DNA of 64,000 nucleotides. It comes from Halobacteriovorax vibrionivorans. Its GTDB lineage: Bacteria; Bdellovibrionota; Bacteriovoracia; Bacteriovoracales; Bacteriovoracaceae. Position numbers and translations under genes: made by a program. The DNA lies in assembly GCF_003346865.1 (NCBI RefSeq), contig NZ_QDKL01000001.1:1054001-1118000 (forward strand), given 5' to 3'. The notes below the pieces were generated by a model that did no database searches, was not told where the DNA came from, and saw nothing but the letters and a program-made list of their open reading frames with translations. Below are positions 35,409 to 44,870 of this stretch, one piece after another (position 1 is the stretch's first letter; each line of letters starts with the position of its first letter).

Positions 35409-36032
35409 ATGAAATTTACACAGGAATTAAAAAACTCGAAGGGGTTTACCCTGGTTGAGTTGATGGTCGTTGTTGCCATCATCGGAATTCTATCTGCGGT
35501 AGCAATTCCAAACTTTAAGAAGTACCAAGCAAAAACAAAAACTTCGGAAGCTAAGCTTCAGCTAGCTTCTATTTATTCTGCAATGGCATCACTTCAAACA
35601 GATTACGATTCATTTGGATCATGCCTAGGGGATGCTGGTTATATTTCTCCAAATGGTGAATGGGATTCAACTGCACCAAGTTCTGGAAATAATTATTACT
35701 CAATTGGATTTAATACTGCATACGGTACACCGAATGATATCGTTGAAGCCAATGGTGGTGTTTGTCAGGACATTGAGTTTGGTGCCCCTGCATTTAAAAC
35801 TGTTGGTGGTAAGAAAACTACGGTTTCTGAGCTTAATCAAGTATCTTTTACAGCAGGTGATCTTGCTGACGGAAGTGGTCTTACTTCACCAGGTGTTAAC
35901 GATCAAGGTGGTTACTTTGTAGCTGGTGCGATTGGGTATATCGATTCAGATAGCACAACTGCTATTGGTGATGCTGACATGTGGGCAATTGATCAAGATA
36001 AGCAGTTAAAGATGATCAATCGTGGTTACTAA
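35409..36032 (+). CDS. pilA: Type IV major pilin PilA
   Basis: 207 residues. A 12-residue leader ends KG, with cleavage before F13. Then FTLVELMVVVAIIGILSAVA, with the E at mature position 5, gives the class III signal and hydrophobic assembly helix. Two cysteines (near residues 74 and 117) may form a disulfide in the globular head. It is processed by the PilD peptidase coded downstream. A good ribosome binding site (GAGGAG) precedes the ATG, and a strong terminator follows, in keeping with high expression. Confidence 0.96.
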   Translation: MKFTQELKNSKGFTLVELMVVVAIIGILSAVAIPNFKKYQAKTKTSEAKLQLASIYSAMASLQTDYDSFGSCLGDAGYISPNGEWDSTAPSSGNNYYSIGFNTAYGTPNDIVEANGGVCQDIEFGAPAFKTVGGKKTTVSELNQVSFTAGDLADGSGLTSPGVNDQGGYFVAGAIGYIDSDSTTAIGDADMWAIDQDKQLKMINRGY

Positions 36033-36054
36033 AAGAATAGAATATTAAAATATG

Positions 36055-36083
36055 AAAGCCAGCTTATTGCTGGCTTTTTTTTA
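36055..36083 (+). terminator. Strong terminator after pilA
   Basis: AGCCAGC (36057-36063) and GCTGGCT (36069-36075) with a five-base loop and eight T's. It also contains the stop codon and last codons of the convergent gene on the minus strand. Confidence 0.92.
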
Positions 36084-36723
36084 TTCTTTTAATTTTTTGC
36101 TTAATTGCTTTTCTCTCTTTTGGATCCTTTGTCGAATCAAGTTTTTCATAGAGAACACTTAAGTATGTTCCCCTTGAAGAAACTCTTTCTTGTGCCTGCT
36201 TAATTAAGGTGGGTAATATTCTAAAATGATATTCCTTTGGTAGTAATTTAATACGTTGATAATATTTTAACGATTTATCAAAGTTTCGAATTTGAAAATG
36301 ATAATTAAAAGCAGCATTATAGAGTAATTGAAAGTCTTTGGGATAGTAAGACAGACCCTTATCGAAAATCTCAGCGGCGCTATATATGTCGTCTTTTATA
36401 ATTGATAAATATACTCCACCATGTAAGTAATTTTCGTAAAAAGTAGGATCTAAATCTGAAATTAATTTGAAGCGATAATACAGCCATGACTTTTCACCTT
36501 GACTGATATGCTCAGTGTCAGCATCTAATAGTGTTTTGGCCCAAATGAATCCTGAAATGAATCGATAATTCCCAAAGGAAATAATTTTAACAAAGTCTGA
36601 GTTAAGAGTAGAGTATATCTCCGGATTTATAGGCTTATTATATGAGATGAATTTATTTGTTAAAATAAGTGCTATAATTGAAATACTAATTTTACAAATG
36701 TTGAGTAAAGATGTTTTCTTCAT
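36064..36723 (-). CDS. Membrane-anchored TPR-like protein within the pil cluster
   Basis: 219 residues. One N-terminal membrane segment (ISISIIALILTNKFI) precedes a helical repeat region: DPTFYENYLHGGVYLSI and AAEIFDKGLSYYPKDFQLLYNAA resemble tetratricopeptide repeats. The C-terminus is very basic (KERKAIKQKIKRIKKSQQ). It is the only minus-strand gene in the pil cluster and sits where myxobacteria have pilG, a pilus-export gene. The sequence match to PilG cannot be judged here. Its last codons lie in the pilA terminator. Confidence 0.72.
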   Translation of the reverse strand: MKKTSLLNICKISISIIALILTNKFISYNKPINPEIYSTLNSDFVKIISFGNYRFISGFIWAKTLLDADTEHISQGEKSWLYYRFKLISDLDPTFYENYLHGGVYLSIIKDDIYSAAEIFDKGLSYYPKDFQLLYNAAFNYHFQIRNFDKSLKYYQRIKLLPKEYHFRILPTLIKQAQERVSSRGTYLSVLYEKLDSTKDPKERKAIKQKIKRIKKSQQ

Positions 36724-36770
36724 TGTTAGAGATGATTATACTATGAATATTAAATTAATAAAGGGTGCTT

Positions 36771-37628
36771 ATGCTTACTTGTAAAGATATTTCTAAATCC
36801 TTTAAGAAAGATTTTTGGTCGAAAAACTTTGTTGCAATAAGAGATGTAAGTTTTTCGCTAGAGCCAGGAAGGATCGTCGGATTCCTTGGTGCAAATGGTG
36901 CAGGTAAAACAACCCTTATCAAAATAATCCTAGGATTTATTAAGCCAGATACTGGAAGTGTTGAGGTTTTAGGGATCGACTGGAATGATGAAAGCATAAG
37001 GAAGTTGATAGGTTATATGCCAGAGAGACCTTTTTATTATCAAAATTTAACTGGCTATGAGTTTCTTGACTATTGTGGAAAGCTTCAAGGGGTATCAGAA
37101 GAGAAAATTAAAGAAAATACTAAGAAGTGGGCAAGTAAACTTGAAATAGAATTTGCGCTAGATCGTAAAATTAAGGGGTACTCTAAAGGAATGTTACAAC
37201 GTTTAGGTTTTGTTTCTGCTCTAATTCATGAACCAAGACTAATTATTTTAGATGAGCCTTTATCTGGATTAGACCCTATCGGTCGTAAGGAGTTTAAAGA
37301 AGTTATAAGAGATGTTAACGCACATGGCGTTGGGGTGTTTTTTTCATCCCATATTGTCTCTGATGTCCAAGAAGTTTGTGATGATGTTGTTGTACTTGAA
37401 AATGGTGAAATTATTTACAATGGAAGTATTCAAGATCTAATAGAAAAGAATACTGACAGCATTTATAATTTAACATACCGTCTCGAAGGACAAATTCACA
37501 ATATCGAAATAGAAACAAATTCTAAAGAATCTAGATTGAAGAGTATTTTAGAAAAAGGTGGCGAGGTTATAAAGTTAGAGAAAAACTTATCGTCACTTGA
37601 AGAAATTGTATATCGGTTAAACAAATGA
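36771..37628 (+). CDS. pilH: ABC transporter ATP-binding protein (PilH-like position)
   Basis: About 285 residues. Walker A LGANGAGKTTLIK, Q-loop region GYMPERPFYY, signature YSKGMLQRLGF, Walker B LIILDEPLSGLDP and the H-switch SSHIVSDV are complete. It should energise the permease coded next. In myxobacteria an ABC ATPase/permease pair (pilH-pilI) occupies the same place between pilA and pilD and is needed for pilus export; hence the name, by synteny. I prefer the ATG at 36771 with AAAGGG five bases upstream to the GTG at 36765. Confidence 0.85.
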   Translation: MLTCKDISKSFKKDFWSKNFVAIRDVSFSLEPGRIVGFLGANGAGKTTLIKIILGFIKPDTGSVEVLGIDWNDESIRKLIGYMPERPFYYQNLTGYEFLDYCGKLQGVSEEKIKENTKKWASKLEIEFALDRKIKGYSKGMLQRLGFVSALIHEPRLIILDEPLSGLDPIGRKEFKEVIRDVNAHGVGVFFSSHIVSDVQEVCDDVVVLENGEIIYNGSIQDLIEKNTDSIYNLTYRLEGQIHNIEIETNSKESRLKSILEKGGEVIKLEKNLSSLEEIVYRLNK

Positions 37629-38392
37629 AGAATATATTAACAATCGCAAAATTTACTTTCAAAGATGTTATACAAAGTCGTGTCCTCTATATTACAGCAT
37701 GGATAAGTCTGTTGATTTTGGTTCTCAATTATGTGACATCAGAATTCTCATATGGAAACGTTCTTAGAGTATCAATTGATTTTGGACTAGGAGGAGCGGC
37801 ATTCGCTTCAAATATACTGGCCGTGTTCATAGGAGTTAATGTTCTATCTCAGGAAATTGAATCACGTACTATTTATATAGCTCTTTCAAGACCAATATCG
37901 CGTATACAGTTTTTACTGGGGAAGATTTTAGGTGTCACAAGTGTTCTTTCTCTGAGTACTTTAATTATATTCGGTATATCGACAATCGTTTATTTATCTC
38001 GAGGGGGTACGATAAGTTCTATTATTCTTAATGCACTTGTATTGGGGGTTATAGAATCTGTTTTACTGTTTTTAATCGTGTTATTTTTTAGTTTGATTAC
38101 TAGTCGAGCATTAAGTGTAATTAATACAATCGTAATATACTTTATTGGCCATGCAGTGACTCACATATCCGAATTAACATTTGTTAAAAATAGGGAAGGT
38201 TTATTATATATCATAAATGCTTATAAAACCTTTTTACCTGATTTGAATCTTTTAAATCTAAAGCCATTTGTATTTAATAGTGATTTAATCTCTACGGAGC
38301 AGGTTATTTATAGTTATTCATATGGGTTTTCATATATTTTAATTCTTTCATTTATAAATGCGATAATATTCAAAAACAAAGAGTTAACTTAA
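37625..38392 (+). CDS. pilI: ABC-2 type permease (PilI-like position)
   Basis: 255 residues with about six membrane segments (near 17-37, 58-78, 100-122, 130-155, 160-180 and 232-250). The LSQEIESRTIYIALSRPISRIQFLLGK segment is typical of ABC-2 exporters. It overlaps the ATPase gene by four bases and pilD by one, so the three are one transcript. Substrate unknown; pilus-related by context. Confidence 0.85.
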   Translation: MKNILTIAKFTFKDVIQSRVLYITAWISLLILVLNYVTSEFSYGNVLRVSIDFGLGGAAFASNILAVFIGVNVLSQEIESRTIYIALSRPISRIQFLLGKILGVTSVLSLSTLIIFGISTIVYLSRGGTISSIILNALVLGVIESVLLFLIVLFFSLITSRALSVINTIVIYFIGHAVTHISELTFVKNREGLLYIINAYKTFLPDLNLLNLKPFVFNSDLISTEQVIYSYSYGFSYILILSFINAIIFKNKELT

Positions 38393-39165
38393 TGATTCTC
38401 TTGTATAAAGTTTATGCTTTTATTTTTGGTGCAATGGTTGGAAGTTTCCTTAATGTGCTTATTTTAAGATTGCCTAAAGGTGAGAAATTCTTCGTTGATC
38501 GCTCAAGATGTCCAAAATGTGGATTTCAGTTAAAGTGGTATCATAATATTCCAATCATAAGCTATATTTTACTGAGAGGTAAGTGTGCAAGATGTAAATC
38601 AAGGATAAGTTTACAGTATCCAGTAATAGAATTATTAACAGCTGTGATATCTTTATTACTATTTGGAAATGAGATCTCACTCCATACAATTACATCCTAT
38701 CTATTCTTTTTTACTATAGCTTGTTGCCTGCTAGTACATTTTGTAATTGATATCAGACATCAGATTTTACCTGATTCAATCAATATCTACTTGGGTGTAA
38801 TTTTCTTTATACATGCCATATTTTTCTTTCCAATTCAGCATTGGCTTCTTGGAGGAATAATAGGTTTTGCAATACCTTACTTAATTACTTTTGTATTTTA
38901 CAAGTTAAGAGGTGTTGTTGGCCTTGGAGGTGGTGATATCAAGCTATTTGGGGTATTAGGAATTTATCTAGGTCCTTTGGGAATCATTCACAATATGTTA
39001 TTTGCCTGTGTTTTTGGAAGTGTACTAATGCTACCTCTTTTAATCTTTAAAATTATTAAAAGAGATCAAGCGATTGCTTTTGGCCCATTTATAATTCTTG
39101 TTGCAGTGATACAAATATTTCTTCCAAATATTTTTAAAATGATGCTAGGGGTCGTACTCTTTTAA
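38392..39165 (+). CDS. pilD: Prepilin leader peptidase / N-methyltransferase PilD
   Basis: 257 residues, seven to eight membrane segments. The N-terminal GSFLNVLILRLPKGE is followed by two CxxC pairs (CPKCG, CARC) of the cytoplasmic zinc loop. Aspartates in FVIDIRHQILPD and GGGDIKLFG form the protease site. It cleaves the PilA leader and methylates the new N-terminus. Confidence 0.95.
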   Translation: MILLYKVYAFIFGAMVGSFLNVLILRLPKGEKFFVDRSRCPKCGFQLKWYHNIPIISYILLRGKCARCKSRISLQYPVIELLTAVISLLLFGNEISLHTITSYLFFFTIACCLLVHFVIDIRHQILPDSINIYLGVIFFIHAIFFFPIQHWLLGGIIGFAIPYLITFVFYKLRGVVGLGGGDIKLFGVLGIYLGPLGIIHNMLFACVFGSVLMLPLLIFKIIKRDQAIAFGPFIILVAVIQIFLPNIFKMMLGVVLF

Positions 39166-39228
39166 ATAACTTCTTGAAATGACTGGACTGTGCAGAGTAT
39201 AATAAAATAATACTTTTATAGGTCATGG

Positions 39229-40401
39229 ATGAATAAAAATATAGAGATACAGGATGTTATATTCAAAATACGCGAGGCGGTCGGTTTAGTTCCAAAGGAA
39301 TTAATAGGTGTCGATATTGGTCAAAGTTCAGTTAAGGTAAGTAAAATTACGACAAAGAACGATACTTATACCTTAACTAAATACGCATCAGTCCCTCTTC
39401 CTGAAGCAACGATTATTGAAGATGAAATTCAAGATGAAGAAGCACTAAAAGATGCTTTAAGTGAAGCATTTGCAGAAGCAAAGATCACTGAGCCATATAT
39501 CTGTCTCGGCCTATCTGGTCCAAATACAGTTATTAAAAAACTTCAGCTTGCCGGGGGCGAGGATGAAGAGCTAGAGGATCAAGTTACATGGGAAGCAGAA
39601 CAGTATCTTCCTTTTCCTGTCGAAGATTGTAATATTGATTGGTATGTAATCGGTGAGAATATGGGTGGTGGTTTAGACGTAATTGTCTGTGCCATTAAAA
39701 AAGATGTACTTGAATCATTTCGTTCTATCTTAACCTCTTTAGGTAAAGTTGTTAAAGTTGTTGATTTATGTCCGCTTGCAATTACTAATATTTTTGAACT
39801 AGCAGGTGAAGAAGCAGCAGAAAACGATAATGAACCTGAGGATGATGGATCTGAAGTCTTTGAAGGGACGTCTGCAGGTACGTCAACTAAAATTTTAATT
39901 CCCTCGAGACTTCTTATCGATATCGGCTCACAGGCGACCATCTTCACTGTTTTAAAAAAAGGTGTACCGGTCTTTGTAAAGGAGATTATTCTTGGTGGAG
40001 CTAGTATCACTGAGGAGATTCAGAGACAGTTAGGTGTAAAATTTGCTGAAGCGGAAGACTTGAAAAAGATGTCTGCCGGTGGCGGTGTCCCTGATGATGT
40101 CTTAATGATTATTAATGAAATTAATACATCGATTGTAAATGAGCTAAAGAAGGCACATGATTTCTATATAAATGCTACATCAGATGATTCCCTAAGGGAT
40201 ATTACGGTTACCGGTGGTTCTGTAAGACTTCCAAACTTGTTAGAGGAAATAAGAACTTCTTTTGGCGTTGATGTAAATGTATTAAATCCTTTCAATGAAA
40301 TTGAGTTTGACGAAAGCAAGTTCTCTGATGAAGAGTTAACTGATATGGCACATGAAGGTGTTGTTGCGTTTGGTTTAGCGATAAGGGAGTTTCCTAGATG
40401 A
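39229..40401 (+). CDS. pilM: Type IV pilus assembly protein PilM
   Basis: 390 residues, actin-like ATPase fold. IGVDIGQSSVKVSKI, the QVTWEAEQYLPFPVEDCNIDW block, LLIDIGSQATIFTV and VTGGSVRLPNLLE are PilM/FtsA-type motifs. An acidic insert (NDNEPEDDGSEVFEG) near residues 198-215 is not usual. PilM sits on the cytoplasmic face and binds the N-terminus of PilN. It overlaps pilN by four bases. Confidence 0.94.
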   Translation: MNKNIEIQDVIFKIREAVGLVPKELIGVDIGQSSVKVSKITTKNDTYTLTKYASVPLPEATIIEDEIQDEEALKDALSEAFAEAKITEPYICLGLSGPNTVIKKLQLAGGEDEELEDQVTWEAEQYLPFPVEDCNIDWYVIGENMGGGLDVIVCAIKKDVLESFRSILTSLGKVVKVVDLCPLAITNIFELAGEEAAENDNEPEDDGSEVFEGTSAGTSTKILIPSRLLIDIGSQATIFTVLKKGVPVFVKEIILGGASITEEIQRQLGVKFAEAEDLKKMSAGGGVPDDVLMIINEINTSIVNELKKAHDFYINATSDDSLRDITVTGGSVRLPNLLEEIRTSFGVDVNVLNPFNEIEFDESKFSDEELTDMAHEGVVAFGLAIREFPR

Positions 40402-41030
40402 TAGAAATTAACTTATTGGAAAAAAAGAAGCCTCTTGAATTACCTGTTGTTTTAGGAATTGATCTTAATCAAGTTAATAAGAAATCGCTGGTTATCGGCT
40501 ATGTAATTTATTTTATCTTAACTAGTTATGTTATTCCTAGTTTTGATGATGAAAATAAAGATGTTAGAGATCAAATACAACAAGCAAGGTCACAATATAA
40601 TAAAGTTAAACAAGAAGTAGATTCTTATGGTTCTCTTAATGAAGTAATGAATGCATTTTCTAAAAGGATTGAGGAGTTGAAGTCGAGAGAAGACCTTGTT
40701 GCAAAAGTAATGTCAAAAAAATCTAACCCATACAAGGTTCTAAGAGGACTTTCGAGTTCATTAAATGATGATATTTGGTTTAATCAGCTTTCAATTGACA
40801 AGGATAGAGTGATTAAGATTGAAGGCGAATCTATATCCTTTTCTTCTGTTGGTGACTTTGTCAATAATGTTAAAGAGTTAGAATACTTTATTTCTAGAGG
40901 TAATTTCACTGGTGAAACATTTGGGATGAAAGAGTTAAAAGAAACTCAAGATGAATTATATGGAGAAAAAGTTACTCTTCAAAGTTTTGTGATTGAAGGA
41001 AAGATTCAATCATATGGAGATCTTAATTAA
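40398..41030 (+). CDS. pilN: Type IV pilus assembly protein PilN
   Basis: 210 residues. It begins MIEINLLEKKK, the conserved PilM-binding motif (I-N-L-L). A single membrane segment (LVIGYVIYFILTSYVI) and a periplasmic coiled coil and ferredoxin-like domain follow. The motif and membrane segment are separated by about 30 residues, longer than usual. The stop overlaps the start of pilO (TAATG). Confidence 0.88.
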   Translation: MIEINLLEKKKPLELPVVLGIDLNQVNKKSLVIGYVIYFILTSYVIPSFDDENKDVRDQIQQARSQYNKVKQEVDSYGSLNEVMNAFSKRIEELKSREDLVAKVMSKKSNPYKVLRGLSSSLNDDIWFNQLSIDKDRVIKIEGESISFSSVGDFVNNVKELEYFISRGNFTGETFGMKELKETQDELYGEKVTLQSFVIEGKIQSYGDLN

Positions 41031-41683
41031 TGCTGTCTCTTGTTAATAAACTCTATTTGCTCTTTATTGTGTATGGGTGTTTCCTTACATACGAAGCTTA
41101 TAATGAGCTTCAGTTGGAGCGTGAATCATTACAAAGCCAAGTAGGTACTTTTAAGACTCGATTGAATAAGAAGAAAAAGGAACTTAAGAAGTTAAAAGAA
41201 TATGAAAAAGATGTTGAAAGGAAAAAAGAAGAAATTGAAATCGTTGCACAAAAACTAGAGGAAACTCAGAAAAAACTTCCAAAAGAAGTTAGTGACAATG
41301 AAAGTATAAACTTACTGAAAAAGCTTGCAGAATCTTTAAAGATCAAAGAATCACAAATAACACCCAGTGGACAAGAGGAAAATGGTTTTTATATAACTAA
41401 GTTTTATACATTTTCTGGTAAGGGAACTTATTTACAATTTTTAATTTTCTTAGAGAACATTTCAAAGCAAGAAAGAATTCTTAATGTTAGAGATATAAAT
41501 TTGAGTAAGATCTCTAAGACAAATAAATCACGATATGAAATTATAAATTTATCAGCAACAATAGAAAGCTACGTCTACAATGCTGCTCACAGAGAAAATC
41601 GAGGAATCGAAGAGATTGAAAGAGAGATCCAAGAAAAATCCAAGAAAAAGAAAGTGACACCTAGAAAAAGGAAGAAGAAATGA
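41030..41683 (+). CDS. pilO: Type IV pilus assembly protein PilO
   Basis: 217 residues. A membrane segment at the start (LYLLFIVYGCFLTY), a lysine-rich coiled coil (about 30-80) and a ferredoxin-like domain with FYTFSGKGTYLQFLIFLENISKQERIL match PilO, which pairs with PilN. The C-terminus is a basic tail (KSKKKKVTPRKRKKK) not typical of the family. It overlaps pilP by four bases. Confidence 0.86.
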   Translation: MLSLVNKLYLLFIVYGCFLTYEAYNELQLERESLQSQVGTFKTRLNKKKKELKKLKEYEKDVERKKEEIEIVAQKLEETQKKLPKEVSDNESINLLKKLAESLKIKESQITPSGQEENGFYITKFYTFSGKGTYLQFLIFLENISKQERILNVRDINLSKISKTNKSRYEIINLSATIESYVYNAAHRENRGIEEIEREIQEKSKKKKVTPRKRKKK

Positions 41684-42135
41684 TTAAGAAAAGTTTGATT
41701 TTCTTTATTTTAATTTTTGTCTTGTCACCAGTTGTGAAGAGTCAGTCAATCGACCTCAATACAGCAAAAAACATTCGTGATCCTTTCAAAATTAAATACA
41801 GAAAAAAAATGGGACACAAAAGAACGAGAAGAGAAAAGTTCACGGGTTTCTCAAATAAACTATCCATTGATAATTTACGTATAGATAGGCTAAGGGTTAC
41901 TGGAATATTTATGGGGAAAAACCCTCGTGCTGTCGTATCTGAAGTAGAGCAGGGGACTGGAAGCGCTGGGAATAGTAATGGAGACTCTGTAATAATCAGA
42001 GAGGGGATGAAAATTGGGCCAGATCAAGTTGAAGTTAAGGCCATTCTTCCTGGTGGGGTAGTATTAGTTGAGAAAATTATTAATGTATATGATGAAGAAG
42101 AATATTTAGAAACAATACTACCACTATCTGATTGA
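41680..42135 (+). CDS. pilP: Type IV pilus assembly protein PilP
   Basis: 151 residues with an N-terminal signal segment but no lipobox cysteine, so perhaps not a lipoprotein. NIRDPFKIKY holds the RDPF motif; LRIDRLRVTGIFMGKNPRAVVS and VIIREGMKIGPDQVEVKAI are the beta-domain signatures that bind PilQ. Placed between pilO and pilQ as expected. Confidence 0.85.
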   Translation: MIKKSLIFFILIFVLSPVVKSQSIDLNTAKNIRDPFKIKYRKKMGHKRTRREKFTGFSNKLSIDNLRIDRLRVTGIFMGKNPRAVVSEVEQGTGSAGNSNGDSVIIREGMKIGPDQVEVKAILPGGVVLVEKIINVYDEEEYLETILPLSD

Positions 42136-42203
42136 TAAAACTTTTCTAAAATCAGATTTATGATAAGATAAATGTATAACTATTTTACTTAGGATGAGTA
42201 AAA

Positions 42204-44009
42204 ATGAAAAAGATAATATATACAATTCTATTTTTGTTTTCGTTTAGTACATTAAGTGCAAACTTAGATAAAATCGATTTTCAACAAAAGAACGATCTTA
42301 GTTACTTAAATTTCAATTTTGATAATAGTGACTTTAAGATTAAGAAGTTCAAAATAGTAAAAGATAAACAAGTTGTCATTGATATTGAAAATGCTAAAGC
42401 AACTGACCGTGTGCTGAGAGCATTCGATACTTCAGAGTTTTCTGGTAGTGTAGTTTTTGTTTCTGCCTTTAAGCAGCCAGGTAATAAAAACCGAATCAGA
42501 GTAATTGTGCAGCTTAGGGATAATGTTAGATCTAAAACTCAAACGTCAGGTGAAACTGCAAGCATCATTTTTGAAAATCGATACGGTGCGTTCGCAAGTA
42601 CTCCAAGTGATTCCGATGAGATTGCCAGTGTAGAAGAAGTTGAGACAAAAGAATCAGCAAAAGTTTTAAAGCCTAAGTCTACTAGTCTAGAAGATATTCT
42701 AGAAAACCTGACTCTTTCTGGTCAAAAGAAATATGTAGGAAATAAAATCACTCTAAATGTAAAAGATATGCAAGTGAATGATATATTAGACCTAATAGCG
42801 GATGCATCAGGTTTTAATATAATAATGACCAACGAAGTGGCAGAGCTAAAGCCTCTATCTTTAAACTTAGTAAATGTTCCTTGGGATCAGGCTCTTGATA
42901 CAGTACTTTCAATTAATAAGTTAGTGGCAGAAAAAAATGGAGCTATTTTAACAATTAAGACTTTAGTACAGGCGACTGACGAAAGGAGAAAGGAAAGAGA
43001 TGCAAATCAAATCAAGGCCGTTGCAGAACCATTAGTTACTAAAATTTTACCAATATCTTATTCTAAAGCAAAAGATCTAACAACGCTTCTTAAAGATTAT
43101 GTAACTCAGAATAGAGGGACTTTAATTGCTGATGATAGAACAAATAATTTAATTGTCACTGACACATTAGAAGCAGTTGAGAAGATTGCGAAAATTGTAA
43201 ATATATTAGATCGTCAAACACCACAAGTTTTGATTGAATCTAAAATTGTAGAAGTTAACGAAGGTTACCAAAAGCAAATCGGTCTCCAGAATGGTCTAAA
43301 CTTTGGCTATGACCCTGTAGGGCAAATTCCACCAACAACAGAGTTGACAGGAACACCTAGTAATACAGCTATTTCTGGACCCGGGCTAAGTTTTTCTAGT
43401 GCACCTGTAGCAGGTGAAAATGCTAGAAGTCTTCTTGGATTGAGTATTTCTAGATTTGGAAGATTATTCAATTTAGATTTTCAATTACAGCTTTTAGAAA
43501 GTGAGTCAAAAGGTAAGATTATTGCATCACCTAGAGTTGTAGCAAAAAATAATATTAAAGCAGAAATCATTTCAACAGACACAACATCTTTTGAAGAAAG
43601 AACAGGTGCTGGAGAAGATTTATCAATTACATTTAAAGAAACACAAGCAGAACTAAGTCTTGCTGTTACTCCTCAAGTTTCAAACGATGGTGCGATCGAC
43701 CTCACTGTTGAGTTATCGAAAGAGCAGTTTGGTACAGCTCCAACAGCAGGTGCTCCGCCTGATAAAACTAAACGAGAAGTAAAAACAAATGTACTCGTTG
43801 AAAATGGATCAACAATTGTACTAGGTGGTTTATATAGTTATTCAAAACTAGAAACACATTCAGGGGTACCTTATTTAAAAGATATGCCAATTGTAGGTTG
43901 GCTATTTAGAACTCCTTATAATCCACAGGTTTCTAAAACAGAGCTTGTTATATTCATGACTCCTCGTATTATAAATCAAGAACGAGCGGGACTTGCAAGT
44001 AGTTTATAA
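42204..44009 (+). CDS. pilQ: Type IV pilus secretin PilQ
   Basis: 601 residues. Signal peptide (1-19), one AMIN domain (about 20-110), a secretin/TonB short domain (NVKDMQVNDILDLIADASGFN), N-domain (ILPISYSKAKDLTTLLKDY), and the secretin pore with VLIESKIVEVNEG and VPYLKDMPIVGWLFRTPY. It forms the outer-membrane channel for the pilus. E. coli-type secretins have more AMIN repeats; this one is compact. The stop directly precedes the next start. Confidence 0.95.
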   Translation: MKKIIYTILFLFSFSTLSANLDKIDFQQKNDLSYLNFNFDNSDFKIKKFKIVKDKQVVIDIENAKATDRVLRAFDTSEFSGSVVFVSAFKQPGNKNRIRVIVQLRDNVRSKTQTSGETASIIFENRYGAFASTPSDSDEIASVEEVETKESAKVLKPKSTSLEDILENLTLSGQKKYVGNKITLNVKDMQVNDILDLIADASGFNIIMTNEVAELKPLSLNLVNVPWDQALDTVLSINKLVAEKNGAILTIKTLVQATDERRKERDANQIKAVAEPLVTKILPISYSKAKDLTTLLKDYVTQNRGTLIADDRTNNLIVTDTLEAVEKIAKIVNILDRQTPQVLIESKIVEVNEGYQKQIGLQNGLNFGYDPVGQIPPTTELTGTPSNTAISGPGLSFSSAPVAGENARSLLGLSISRFGRLFNLDFQLQLLESESKGKIIASPRVVAKNNIKAEIISTDTTSFEERTGAGEDLSITFKETQAELSLAVTPQVSNDGAIDLTVELSKEQFGTAPTAGAPPDKTKREVKTNVLVENGSTIVLGGLYSYSKLETHSGVPYLKDMPIVGWLFRTPYNPQVSKTELVIFMTPRIINQERAGLASSL

Positions 44010-44870
44010 ATGAAAAACTATAAAACTCTTATAACAAAATATAAAACACAATTAGATAAAGACCCTCGTTCGAGGGCCTTTGCTCCTCTTGCTGAAATCT
44101 ATCGAAAAGTTGGAATGACTGATGAAGCATTACGAATTTTAAAAAGAGGAATTTCTTTTCATCCTAATTTCGGTGCAGCGATCATTATTTATGGTCAAAT
44201 CCTACTTGAAGAAAATGAACTTGAAGAAGCTTATACAACACTAAAGCCTCAGTTGAATCTTAATGGTGACAACTTAAAGTTCTTAAAAACTTTTGCACAA
44301 GTTTGTTTTCGTAGAAATTTCATTCTTGAAGCTTTAAATACCTATAAGCGCGTTTTATTTATCTCTCCAAGAGATGAGGAAGCTAGTGAATTTGTTTCAA
44401 AATATGACAACTTTGATAGTCTAGAAGAAGAGGATCTTACTCAGCAGACTTTTGATATTTCCAATCTCGATAATGAAATCGAAAGCTGGAATACTTTAAG
44501 TCTTGTACCTAAAGAAGAACCAGAAGTTGAAGAAGTTATTGAGGAAGTACAAGAAACAAATACTCCTCAATTCTTTAGCCACACTTTAGTTGATCTGTAC
44601 TTGAAGCAAGGTGCAAAACAAAAAGCAATTGAAGTCTTAAGTTCAGCACTGCAAGAAAATCCAGATGACCAAAAAATCAAGATGCGACTTGATGAGCTTC
44701 AGCATGAAAACGATGCTAGCACTGGCCATGATAGTTTAATGGCCGCTTTTGAAGCAAGTGCGAAAAAATTAGAAAGTAAGCCAAAGCAAGAGTTAGATAA
44801 ACTCACAATGGCCTTTGATCTTTTTGATTCATATATCAAAAAAAGAAGTAGTGAAGTATTAAATGGATAA
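44010..44870 (+). CDS. TPR protein following pilQ
   Basis: 286 residues, soluble. Tetratricopeptide-like repeats occupy residues 15-135 (AFAPLAEIYRKVGMTDEALRILKRG, then FRRNFILEALNTYKRVLFISP) and 190-240 (LVDLYLKQGAKQKAIEVLSSAL), with an acidic linker between. The ATG follows the pilQ stop directly, and it overlaps aroQ by eight bases. Probably a pilus-assembly or regulatory partner of the cluster; there is no signal peptide. Confidence 0.82.
   Translation: MKNYKTLITKYKTQLDKDPRSRAFAPLAEIYRKVGMTDEALRILKRGISFHPNFGAAIIIYGQILLEENELEEAYTTLKPQLNLNGDNLKFLKTFAQVCFRRNFILEALNTYKRVLFISPRDEEASEFVSKYDNFDSLEEEDLTQQTFDISNLDNEIESWNTLSLVPKEEPEVEEVIEEVQETNTPQFFSHTLVDLYLKQGAKQKAIEVLSSALQENPDDQKIKMRLDELQHENDASTGHDSLMAAFEASAKKLESKPKQELDKLTMAFDLFDSYIKKRSSEVLNG

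Noticed and set aside
39579-40010. Minus-strand frame of 143 codons within pilM
   Set aside because: Lies wholly in a conserved gene and shows no motif or ribosome binding site.
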